Origin: Chionis minor
Taxonomy: Eukaryota; Chordata; Aves; Charadriiformes; Chionididae
DNA length: 64,000 nt
Assembly: GCA_013398295.1 (NCBI GenBank)
Contig: VZSF01006866.1
Span: 62,001 to 126,000 of the forward strand
Reading direction: 5' to 3'
The notes below the pieces were generated by a model. The model searched no databases and was not told the origin of the DNA. It saw only the letters and a list, made by a program, of their open reading frames with translations. The translations under genes and the position numbers were made by a program. Of the stretch, positions 1-12,200 are shown in pieces (position 1 is the first letter of the stretch; each line of letters starts with the position of its first letter).

Positions 1-2850
1 ACATGACTCCTGTAAACTTAAAGGAGCAAGATGATTCAGACTAAGCTCTTACTATGGCTAGGAAGAAGATGGACATTTAAGATACATTTTATTCCTCCAA
101 AGTTGCGCAGGATGCTTGTTTTTGTCCTAGGAGTAAGAGAGTGGCACTCCTTTGTTGTTTTGCTATTCTTATCCCCTGCTCAAGATGTGTGGAAACTACA
201 TCCTGAGCTCTCTGGTTTCCTCTTTTTTTTTATTTCTGTGCTTTCAAGCTTCCTCCTCACACTGTCTGGAGCCTTATCTGAGTACAAATGCCTGCCTCCG
301 GGGCTGCTTTTTTTTTCCCTCGGGTTGTTTTCTTATGGAAATGACTGCGACACAGAATCTGCTGTTGCCTTTTGCTGGTTCATGGATGGCAGTCAGAGGT
401 TTGCCCGAAGGCAGGACGATCAGCAGGCAGAACCAAACTGCTGTGGCAAATCTGTCCTCTGTGGAAGAGGAAGTCTGTACCTCATGTCACATGAGGCGAC
501 AAAGTCCACCCTTCCCCTCCTCTGTCACAGCCAAAGGGGGACAGTTTGTTTCATCAGTGTCTCTTATGCCTAAACTGAGTGGTCGCAAAATAGCCTGCAA
601 CTTCATGCTCTGCTCCTGTAGCTGCGGAAGTACCACACACGTGTTTATCAGACCATCGCTTGAAGTAGATCTCCTTCAACTCAGAAATCTCTTTCCTGCG
701 GCTCCATGAAGGACCTGGATGTTTTTTGGGTGTAGAAAACCACAACTGTCTGTCACAGATCACAGCAACCCATCCCCATGGGGCCCTCACGCTCCAGGTG
801 ACAACTTCCTCTTGTGTGAGAACCCCACTTCATGCTTCATGGTCACCGACTGATGATGGCCCATCCTTCCCCATAAAGGTTTCATCTGTCTTGGTTTGAA
901 GCTGAACTTCTGCAGACAAAAAAAACCAAACCAAAACAAAAAAAACCCACAACCAAATGTGTCACTGGCAGACTTGTATTAAAAAGCTTATTGTAGTTTG
1001 TCAGGTACATATGCGATTTGAAGCGATACGAAATAGGTCAGTTTGAGCATCCATAAGAGGTGTTAGACATGGCTTGGAGTCACATCTATCGGCCTCTGAG
1101 GGGGGCCTGTAGATATCTTCCATTTGTTAAATTTGGACTCCTCAGCCCTTGGGTGACCTTTTTGATAAGCTCAGCTGAGTTTCTTGAGTTTCTAGCTGTT
1201 GAGACAGCAGATCTAAACACAGCCAGCTGAAAAGCAGTCCTAAATTCCAACTATATGTTTTTTAAAATTACCTTTCAGTGGGATTTAATTCAATTAAGGT
1301 GTGGCATTTTTTAGATAACTGTTTTATTTCCTGTGATGGCACTCTGCCAGCAGATATTCTTTGCTGAAGTCAGTGTGTGGCTGGTACATAAGCGCTGGTG
1401 CTTTTATCAGTCAGCCTTGTTTAAAAAAAAAAAAGTCAATAGTATTTCTTATTGATAAATCTGTGTGGTTGCTATTTATTACATTGAACACTTTCAAAGT
1501 TATATTTATCAACTGCAGTCTTATTTTTACAAGAAATGGTGTGACGGTGACCAACACAATTACTTCTGCCATGTTAAACTTTAAAAAAGCTGGCCTGTTA
1601 TCACCGGAGGAAAGGTCAGTTCTCCCTTACTTGGGCTGCCCAGGCCAATATTTTGAGTAAGATGACAAACATTTACAGTGTTTGAACCAAAGCTGACAAT
1701 AATTGAGAACTAATTTAACTCACTAAAGCCTTGATGATGTAGATTGTTTTATTTTGTAGATCCCTATTTTCCTGTTCCCAGAAAGATTATAAACAGGAGT
1801 GTTGTCTTATCAGATTGCAGTAATACATGCTAGGTCAATGTTTATTTGTGAAGGAGAAAGAACTGATCTTTCTTTGTGAGGGACCTGCAATAATGGAAGG
1901 GATTTGAAATCCCATGCCCAGATGTGGTTCTCCCGGTCCTAGCGCCAGCCTGCAGGACTGGACTCTTCCTGCCTTTCCCCAGGGCAAGATCTTTGGAAGC
2001 TGGTGGTGGGCACAGAGCTCGATGGTGTCCAGCTTCAGGGGAGGGTGTCCGCTTGTCTGGCTGCAAGGAGAAGCACCAGGAGCAGGAGGGTGAGCTGGTA
2101 AAAGTAATGCCTCTGAAAGAAGACCAGGCTTTGGCACCGGCAGGGCATGGCAGCTGGATGTAGGTGGTGGTGGCCTGTGCTCCACTGACTTCACCCTCTG
2201 GGTGACCAGTGGGGAAGGCTCATGGGGAGGGGGAAGAGCCCCAAGGCCTGGAAAGCTGGTGGCCACCACTCTGAGAAGGAAGTGAAAGAACCAACTTCCT
2301 TTGGAGTGGGAGGCTGAGGGATCTGTAGGCGGGAGCGGGGGGGACGTGGGGGTGCCTGGCAAGGGCCTGCACATCAGAGGCTGTACAGAAAAGTTGCTGG
2401 GACTCCTCTAGTGCTGTCCCCTATTTCTTATCTGCATGGAGTCAAGCTGAGGAGTGTGCAGGGGCTCGGCATGGATAAAAGGGAGGGGGGTGAGGATGAG
2501 GTGCGGAGAGGGTGTCCCTTCAGACCGTCCTGATAAGTAGTTAAAGAATGGCTCTTTCCTGAATTTCCCCAGGAGATGCAGCCAGAGGTCTGAGCTCATT
2601 CTGTGGGGCAGGTAGGTGCAGGAGGAGGTGACTTGTCAGCACTTATTGCAAATTTATCTCCTTTCATGGTTTGGGGTGCTTTTTCGTAAGGCGGACCTCA
2701 GATCTGGAAAGGAAGAAGGTCACCTCTTATCTCTTCTCAGGACAGTTCTTCTCTTCGTGTACCTCACTCGTGTGAAGTGCATCTGCTCCGTCTTACGCAA
2801 CTTCAAAACCAAACCAAACCCTAATAAAACACTCTCTCTCCACAGCCAAA
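1..2850. other. Upstream flank, no gene seen
   Basis: There are short AT-rich stretches and an A-rich tract with CCAAACC motifs at about 918-957. Open frames on both strands are short, unconserved in appearance and without splice context I trust. I find no recognisable exon. Confidence 0.5.
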
Positions 2851-3257
2851 ATGTCATCTCCCCCGGGGAGCCAGCGATGCAATCCTGCTTCACGCCGCCG
2901 AGCCAGCGGGGGTCCCTCCCTCGGGTAGCCCCGCGGGTGCCCGTGTCCCCACCACCACCCCCGGCTGTGCGGGACCCCCGGACACGGCGGCAGAGCCCGA
3001 GGCGCGGGTGAGGCGGCGGCGGCTGGGAGGTAAGCTGTGCTTTAAGGAAAGCGGGAGGTCAGCCTGCAAGTTAGATGGATCGAGTGATGTAGAGTGAAAC
3101 TAACCCCTCCCACAGCTCATGGACCACTAAAGTACCCGTTTTCATGAGCACCTCTCACCAAGGCAGCTCAGAGCCGGCAGCGGCTGGGAGAGGAAAAGGG
3201 GGAAGAGAGAAAGAGGGAGGGAGGAAGGAGGGAGCGAGCGAGCGAGCACCGGCACTG

Positions 3258-3273
3258 ATGGACGAGCCAAAGG
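3258..3273 (+). CDS. ENTPD1: ENTPD1 coding exon 1 (16 nt), start codon
   Basis: The exon reads MDEPK plus one base and is followed by a strong donor GTAAGG at 3274. It ends in phase 1, and the acceptor at 27420 supplies the other two bases of a Gly codon. The joined N-terminus, [16 protein letters not shown], then runs into ILLILGF, and its length up to that conserved block (23 residues) equals human CD39, which begins MEDTK. It lies in a CpG island directly after a purine-rich leader. The start context has C at -3 and G at +4. An in-frame ATG at 3144 would add 38 low-complexity residues. No transcript was available to prove the junction. Confidence 0.8.
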
Positions 3274-6200
3274 GTAAGGAGAGAAGCGAACCGCTGGTGT
3301 CCGAGAGCGGCCCTGACCCCCGGCGAGGGGGCGCGGAGCCGGGGCGGGGGGAGGCAGCAGGGCTCGGCGGGGCGCGCCGGGGCTGGCATCCCGCGGCCGG
3401 CTCTCGGGGGAGGCTGTGCCGGTTCCCGAGCTTCTCCTTCAGCCGTGCCGGTTCCCGAGCTTCTCCTTCAGCCGTGCCAGCCAGGAGGGAGCTGCGGCTG
3501 CGGCATCCCCGGGCGGCGCGTCCCTCCCTCTCTCCCTCCCTCCCTCCCTCTCTCTCNTGCGAGGGATTCCCTGCCGCGGGCGCAGGGCGAGCGCTGGCGG
3601 TGAGTCCCGGCCCCAGCACCGCCCGCCGGGCCCCGCACNNNNNNNNNNNNNNNNNNNNNNNNNNNNGGGGGAGAAGAATTAAAAAATATAACAACAGCAA
3701 CAACAAAGCCTCGCTGGAAGTGTTGGCTCTTAGGAAGCGGCGGTGGGAAGCGGTGGCTCTGAGGCTGGACGGATCGCTGCGCTGGGTACGAGGGGCGCTG
3801 GGTGCCTGGGCTGGGGGTCGGCCCCGGCTCGGGAAGGGGGGGGGNAGGAGGGAGCTGCGGCTGCGGCATCCCCGGGCGGCGCGTCCCTCCCTCTCTCCCT
3901 CCCTCCCTCCCTCTCTCTCCCCTCCGCTCCCTCCCTCCCTCCGCGCCCGCGGAGCGCTGCCGGCGGTGGGCGAAGGCTCCGCGGCGGGGGTTCGTCTGGG
4001 GTGGGCGCAGCCTTGCCGCAGTGTGTCGTGCCCCCCCTCCACCCCCGGGCGACATCAGCTTTAAGCCTTTGGACTCCTGGCCGTTTCCGAAGGGACAATG
4101 TCAANAGCGGTGGCTCTGAGGCTGGACGGATCGCTGCGCTGGGTACGAGGGGCGCTGGGTGCCTGGGCTGGGGGTCGGCCCCGGCTCGGGAAGGGGGGGG
4201 GATTCGAGGGAGAAGGGGGGATTCCCCGGTCTCCCCCAGACCGCGGTCCTGGGGATCGGGGGAGGGACCCGGCGTTAGCTGGGGATGCTCCTTGCACAGC
4301 AGCTTCCCTGCGAGGCACACGCCTCGTACCGGGGTTTGCCTTTTATAACCGGCTGGCGCGGCGCACGGAGCAGCTCTCGGCGGAGCCTTTGGCAGAAACA
4401 TTTCCTAGTTTAGTATGGGGTTCTGTCCATCTGGGTGTCTCACCCTCTGCCTCCAGCGACTTCTGCAACACCGGCCATCTCGCCCCGCTGCTGGCCGTCC
4501 TGGGGGGCTTTGCAACCCAAAGCAGGAGCCCGGGCAAACAGGCAAGAAGCAGTAAACTGGAAAAACACCTGGGCAGAAACTTAGCCGTTAAATGGAGTGA
4601 GAAGCTTAGGGATAATAGTTCCCGCTATTTTGAGAGTTTCTTCTTCAGCGCCAGGTGGAAGTCTCTCATTTAGCATCGTTATGACAACAGGGAATCAAAC
4701 TGTGATTTATGGTTTTTTCCGGCGAATAAATAAAATGGTAAACTAGACCTCTCCATGTTTTTTAACTTCATAGAACGTAACGAATGGCATTTGAGCGGAA
4801 TAAGCATTTTGTCAGTCTGACGTATATGAAAATCTAAAGTGAAGACTGGCAGAAGGAGAAGGTTTGCTCATTAGTTTATGCAGTCATGTGTGAAGCTGGA
4901 AATTTAGAAATAATTTGCCTCTGCTGAGGAGGGAGATAAGAATAGCTTTGAAACCAGTCTTTAAAAAGTTTCATTCCAAAAATGAAACGTAATGCATGAA
5001 CGGAGATGCCTTTCTAGTGAGGTGAGGAATCACAGGGAAGAAACTTAGATGATGAGAACTGATTTAGCAAAGAGGACCAAATGAGCCTTCTTTTAGAAAG
5101 TAGGATTTTAAAGAGACAGAAGGAAGCCGAAGAAAACTGCCAGCGCTGGGAGCTGATTGCAGAAGAGGTGGTGGTGGTGTCAGAATGGGCCGACCTGCAG
5201 AGAATGCAAGTCGTCTTGCAAGCACCTAACGAAAACTGGTGCAATGAATAGCAAGAAACCACATTTCATGTGTGTGGGAGAAGAAAACACGAGGCAGTGT
5301 TTTCGAAAACGCCTCTCGCAGTATGTCTTCCAGAGGCAGCAATCACTAGGTTCAACACAGGGGAGTCCCGTATCTATCAGCTAGTAGGAAAGTTTCCACC
5401 TTGAGAAGAGGCACGAATGCACACGGAGGGCACATCCTTTCATCGGAAAGGAATTACTAGGGAGTGTTTCTGTGAGAGACACAGGGGCTGTAACAAACAG
5501 GCTTGAAATGCCACTCTTCAATTTTAAGAAGCATGTATTTTGAACATTGACACTGTCAGCTCTACCTTGAAATTTGGATTAATATGCTAACACAGCCAAG
5601 GAAGAAATTCTGCTTAGGGTGCTACAGAGCAACAGACTGTATCAGTGATCAGTAGGAATACCTTCTTGAGCAGAAAGTGTGGCAGTCTGAGAAACATAGG
5701 AGGGGACTTCAGTCTGGGGAAAGCATGATGTCTCATGCACACAGCACTAAAAAGCAGAAAACCTCCTAAAATATATCGATTTTAACATAAAAGGTACTGA
5801 ACTGAACAAGAGGTAGTAACTCGGTTTTGGAGCTCTATATACATGATGAATTAATCACTGCTGTTGGATGACTGCTGTCTATGGACCAGTGATTGTTCCA
5901 GCATGGGATGGTAATAAAGCAAAATCCAATTGATGGGGAAAAAAGGATAGGAATGTGAATGAAGACTGTGAATTTAAAGAATGCATACTGACTAGCACTC
6001 CAAGAACAAGAATGAGGATGACTGGCTAATTCATTCTGGCAGGGAAGGCAGCAAATAGAAGTCAACCAACACTTCTGTGGGTTTTTCTGCATGATCATTA
6101 AAATCTTACTCTCTCCACTTCCATAATGATTATGCAATTGCTAGATAAACATTACTTTGTTCCTAAGACACACAGAACGCCTCCTTTGAATTGTGCTTGG

Positions 6201-9200
6201 TCCTGCTAACTTTAGATTTTCCCCTTGCATCTTTACTATCTCTAAGTAATCTTCTACAATTTTATAACAATTTGAAAATAAATGTGCCAAATACTTAGAG
6301 AGAAGCTCTGTGTTTAGTTATGTTAATTTTCAGCAAACTAGAGTACAACCCTAGGGATAGCCCAGGCAATGGGAAGGATGCTGTTGTTGACCCAATATCC
6401 TGGCAGTATGATGGTCGGTAGACTAGAGAACTGTTGCCAATTTAGTTTGACACCAGTTCTGTCTAAATTACTGTATAGATCTCCCCGGTAATCAAGTTTT
6501 AATAGCCAGTTTAATCATATTATTTTGGTTTTGTAAAGGATAAGACTTATCAAAGTAGCTTTCGAAATAATGTTGTTGTAGAAATGGATAGCACTGTCAA
6601 AATGGATAATGGGAATGAATGCATCAAAAAGGAAATTATTCATCCCAGATGGAAGCAAGCCGGTGAGTTCATGTGGTCCCCTCAAGTGAGCATATTAATC
6701 TGCATCCTAGAATGGAGATAGTTCCCCCCTGCAAGAGTCTGCAGCAAGACCTTCAAGGAACGTGTTCCTTTTGGGTTTGGAACTCGGCTGGAGAATGCAT
6801 TTGTAAGGGAGGAGCAGGGGGGCGTATTTCAAGTACTGATAGACCGTTTGATTTGTCCTTGCTTTCTTGAAGGCTTTTTTTTGTTTGCAAAGTAAGTCAG
6901 CTGACTTAACAAAATAGATGTCAAACAAGCCTGGCATGATTCTTATCTGGAGAAAACAGGCTGCATTTTGTCTTACACATGTTATCACTATTTACATCCT
7001 CTTCTTGATTTATTGCTTCAAATGAGGCTGGAGCCTCATGAAGGTTGTAGGGAAGAAAAAAAGTGTTCTTAAAAATTGAGTGAATATTAAATAAATCTGG
7101 GCTGTAAGTTAAGGGACTTCTAAAGCCTGACTTTCCTGGTGGTTAGAAACCATCTCTCAAAAGGGGAACTAGAAGAACTAATCTCCCTGGTTGGTAATTG
7201 ATAGCCACAGGGTGGATTATGAGTATAGGACTGGGAAGGCAACTGGTCATTTATCCGAACTGTTTTTGAGCTCATTATTTGTGCTTCTTTTATTTTTCAA
7301 AGATGGCAAATGTGGTTGAAAACAGTAAATGTGAATATCTCCCATGTTTAAACTTCTCCACAGCAATACACACGGTTCTGATGTTGTTCTGATTACAGAA
7401 GTCTCCCTATGACTCTCCAGCAAAGAATGAACTCATGGATTAAGACTTGGCTAACAACAGACCTCAAAAATAGTTATCAAAGGAAATCATCATTAAACAG
7501 CTGTGTTTTCAGAGGTGTTCTGCAAGAGGCCTGATGGCATTAGACTTTTTCAATAATGATCTAAAAAGTATAAAATCATTGCTGATTTACAGATGGAGTT
7601 TGTCAGCGCTAGGAGGACCAGTACAAATACCAATTAAGTCAGAGGAAAAAGTCTAAGGAAGCCAAGAGTGGTTGGAAACATAAAGAGCAAATAATAGGCT
7701 TCAAGCCAAGCTTGTAAAAGCACAGCTAATGCAACTTTGAGAGGAAAATTGGACATTCAAATCCTGAATAGACTAGAAAAATTTCCAGGAAAAATACATA
7801 GAGGTGTGTGTATGTATATATGTCACAGCCATAACTCATCATTTGTTTACTTTATAAAGCTTTTTTTTGGGGGGGGAGGGGGTGAAGGGAGGAGAAAGTT
7901 GTCTCTAGTCAACTTTATTGTGACCGCTGCAACCTGTGTTTGCTTCTTAACTTAAAATTAGCAGAAATATGTAGAAAACCCTCAAGGAATTTCTAAAGGA
8001 GAAAGAATAAATTTAAGAGGCTGGACAACTGAAAAGGGTTACAAAAGCTGTAATAATTGATAATTGTTTGGGCCTTTCCTAAGTTGTATAACTGCCTTTG
8101 CGTGGTGCAAAAATATCAAGCTTGGTCACATTTCTTTTCCTAAGACATCTTTGCACCTTTAGCACCTGTGGGGTTGGGAGCCACTAGCAAACCCAACTTT
8201 GGGGTTAACTACCCCCTGGCTAGACATTTTGTACCCTTTTTACTAGCCCGATGTTCAGTGACAGTGTTCCGTGGCACTGGATCTGGTTTGGAGTGTGAGG
8301 TAGGATCCAGGTTCTCAGCTTGGAAATGATCTGTTCAGAGTGGCTGGGATGTGGTTAAGGACGGAAGTGTTTAGGCTGAACTTTGGGGTGAAGTGACTGA
8401 TACTGAGATGACTTTGGAGAGCCAGCCCATAAGGGTTTAGTATTGCTTGAGACCCATCAAACTTAAGTTGTAAAATTCCAGATCATCTTTGCCAGAGAAG
8501 CACCCTGTTGGTTTTCTGAAAGATGAGTTAGATGGGACCGTTTCTTAAGTTGTATTTTCTTATGGTTTTGTCAGCTGGATGGGTGAAGTGGCTTCATCTG
8601 TCGGTTGAGTGGAAAGTTGCCTTCCCTGAGCAGAGCTGAAATTTTATCACAGGCGGGTCCACCAGCATTTCTTAGCCACAGAGCTGTCGCCAGTGTGCTT
8701 GCATGGGGAGCAGCAGACCTGAAGGGTGCACTTCTACAGCCGGTGTAAGTTAACATAAAACTGTTCCACTGAAAGAGAAGAGAAAAGGCTCATGTCCTTG
8801 GCCCTAGCCTTGTTCTTTTTCTTCTGCGATAACTTTCAGCTTGTCTGACTTCAAAGCCAGCACCAGCCCAAGTGAAAGAACAGAAGGAGGCAAGGGTAAA
8901 AGTCACTCAGATTGAAGTTATTGGGAGGGCTTCACTGTAAGACAAGGAGACACAAAAACAGCCCTGTGCTCTGAAACAGTGCTGCATTAGCAGTACAAAT
9001 TAAGACATGAGTTAAGGGAAAAAGTGTGAGAGACCAGATGGAAGGGAACAGAGTCGGCTAAGTGCACACTGAACAAATTCATCTGCTCATGTCCTCTCAT
9101 GCGTTCGCTCCCCCCCAAATGCGTCTGGAAAGATCCGTTTCCCAGCCAGCTCTTTGGGCTCCTAGTCCCTCTGTCCCTTGTGCTGCGCTGGCTGGTCTCG

Positions 9201-12200
9201 TTCAAGGGCGATGCAGGCAGCGTGGCAGTCACTGCTGTCACTACTCTGTCAGCACTCAGCCACCACCAGCAGTGCTACAACTCCACCTGTTAGGAGTTCT
9301 TGTTCTAGAGTTCTTGAACCCTTTGGGGCTCTTACTGGTCCCTTGCAGCCTGGGAAGAGCTTCCCGTGAGGATTTGCATGGCCGCTTCACTGTCTGCTTT
9401 CCATTGCCTTTCAAATTCCCCTTGAAATGTCAACATACTTTGTAGGCAGGGATTAAGCTTCTGGTATGAGGAGACACGTGCCCATCAGTCTGACCTGCAC
9501 TGTCCCATGCTCCCTTGTGACCTTCATCCAGCTGTACACGACATCGCTTCTGAGCAAGAAGTAACCCTTACAGGGTGGCTGGAGGGGACTTGCACCTTTG
9601 GAGCAAGCATTTTTATTTTGCATAAGTGGAAGTTAAAGGCTCTTGGTTCGGTTTGTATTCTCCCCTTTGCTTCTGGTCCTCCTGAGAATCTCTGCCCTGA
9701 TCGTAATGGGTGGCGAATGCCACCTCGTTCCTGGGGAAGAGAATGAAAAGAAAATGGACCTATTTATACAAGGGAATGAGAATTGGCTTGTTTTTTTCAT
9801 CAGCTATCTGCAATCTCTCAGACAAAGCTCAAGCTGTAACTGGCCTTTGAGCTGGCTGGAGAAGGTGAATCAGCAGCTCAGGACGTAGAAACCACTTCAA
9901 CCCCTCGGTGAGTTCGCAGCGCTTTTGCACTCACCTCAGAGGGCTCCGGAGGCAGCGGCATGGCAGGAACTGCCACTACAGCTGCTGTGGTTTCTAACGT
10001 TCATTAATAGTGACGCTGCAGCTGGGGGCAGGGGAAGCAGCACCCTCTGCATGTTCCTGCCCGGGCTGTAGCAAGAAAGGGGAAGACTCCTTCCAGAAGT
10101 GAAGGATGGAGGGAATTTGCAGACCCTGCAGCACAGCTGATGGGATGCAAACATCCCCGATGCATGGCAAAGTCCAGGGAGCAGGCGTGCAGTGGGAGGG
10201 AAGATGGAGCTCCTATATGGAGCGTGGGGTTGGTGGTGGGGACAGGTTAACGGAGTGGGATTTGTTCCTCTGCTGAAAAGTGTCCCTCCCTCCTACCTGC
10301 TCTTTGCCAGAATGGCAGGGGGCAGCTCTTGCCAGGGAGAACATCTGCTCTTGGCCGAGATCAGCCTGTAACTGCTGGCTCCAGCTGCTTTGTGGGAAAC
10401 ACACTGGAAATCTGCAATTTTGCCTCGAATCGAATGTGCCCAATAAGTTGATCTACAGCTTCTATATATTTAGTCTTGCTTTCCTGAAATAGTGTAGGAA
10501 GCTTACGGTTTGTCCGCTTTGTCTGAGACTGCAGTAAACATGAAACCAGCTGAAGCTGAAAAGAACTTTATTCTGGTAAATCTAGTGGTAAGGTTCTTGT
10601 TTACAAGATTTAGAACTACTGTTATGACAAAAAGCATGAAAGCCATAAAGAAAAGAAGAAAAGAATGTTCCAGCAGTGTTGTTTAGGATTTATTCTGTCA
10701 TTAGCCAGAGAGAATTAAGACTTTATTTTGAAATTAATTGGTTGCAAATTTAAAGATGAGTTTAGCAAGTGGTTTTAACAGATGAAGCTAGGTTGAGCTT
10801 CGTTTACTCTGCCCGATGAAAGGGGCAGTCAGACCACTGCTCCTTTCCCACACTGTGCTCATGACTGTGTCAGCCTGACCAGAGAACTTAACTCATTTGA
10901 AGAGTAGCCTGGTTTAAAAAAAAAAACCAAACCAACAAAAAAGATATATAAAAATTAGAAAAAGAATCTGCACGTGTACAGGTGCAACGTAGAACTATAG
11001 CAAAACACAGAGGTAGGATAGTCCCTTTTTGTGGCAGAGCAAACAGAGGAATTAAGCCAACTGTGAAGCTAAGCCTCTGCACTTCGTCTTAAAAACAGTG
11101 TTTTACAACAGAACCTGGCCCCATGCTATGAACTTCTTGTTGAAAGGCAGTAATTTTACAGTTGCTTTTTAGGTTACAAAGCGTGTCTCAGCTCCAGAGA
11201 CTAGTAATTTCTTTACCAATTTAAGGACCTTCTAGTGTTGTGGCCACTTAGTGTTTGTGAGAATGCTAACTGTGGCCTATAAGCCTTGCTGGGAATAGAT
11301 GCCCTTCTGTAAATAGGGATCCTGGAGAGCCTCTTCTGCCCATTTACTTCTCGGGACACAGCAACCATAAATTTACATTGTAATCTACTACAAACCACAT
11401 CTCTGGATTTTTTTTATGTGGTGTAGCGGTTAGTCTTTAGGCTTACTAGCATTTCATAGAGATTATATATAACGCGGCAGGAGTGCTCTTGGGTCATTCC
11501 TAAGTCCTTTATAAAAGTAGTAAACAACTCTTTTACTCTACTGGTTTCTCCTACCTCCACCCCTGAAGACAGACTGTGGGAAGGAAACACAAGGAATGCC
11601 TTCTTCCCTGCTGTGGGGCTCCGCTGCCTGTGTTCCTCTTTTTCCGCATGTTTCTCCTAACCTAAATGACATTTTCCGTTTTTCCCACATTTTTAAAGTT
11701 GTAGCAGAACTAGATAGATCTTGTAGTATGAGTTGTGTGTGTTCTTTACTAGGCCGCTTATCTCCGAGTTGCTGTTAGTCTGGCAGAACACAAGAGAACA
11801 TCGCAAAATGACGGAAGATGAATTTAAGAGTAGGTGTAGCCGAAGCGTGCTGCTCTTTCCCTCGACCCTAGGAACTCTGCCTCTCTGTCGGAGGCAGCGT
11901 GCTGCACGCCCTGGTTCATGAGAGCTTCCCAGACAAGCGGATGACGTGGTCGAGGGGACAGAGCATCAGGCTGGCTTTTTGCTGCTCTCTTGTGCTTTTT
12001 CATCACCCGGGGAAATGGGGTTAATGCTTCTGACCTTTGTAAACTGCTAGGCAGTATATGGGCGGAAAGCACTCTGACAAACCGAAACATTATGGTTTGT
12101 TACTAGGGAAAGGCTGAGGTTCGGCAAACAGAAAAGTGTGGTGGTTGGCTCCAGCATTACCTATTCGGTATTAGCTCCCCATATCTTGTGGGCAGACAGC

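Larger units (their letters stand above)
2860..4350 (+). promoter_or_regulatory. CpG island at the ENTPD1 5' end
   Basis: GC and CpG content rise sharply here against the AT-rich flanks, and the ENTPD1 start codon sits inside. I see no convincing TATA box close to the ATG. A GA-rich tract at about 3195-3245 immediately precedes it. The transcription start is probably between about 2900 and 3250 but cannot be fixed from sequence. The downstream half is disturbed by assembly errors. Confidence 0.75.

Noticed and set aside
3144..4064. A 306-codon open frame in the first CpG island
   Set aside because: It runs through the ENTPD1 donor, an N gap and the artificial duplications. Beyond 3273 it has no coding signature.
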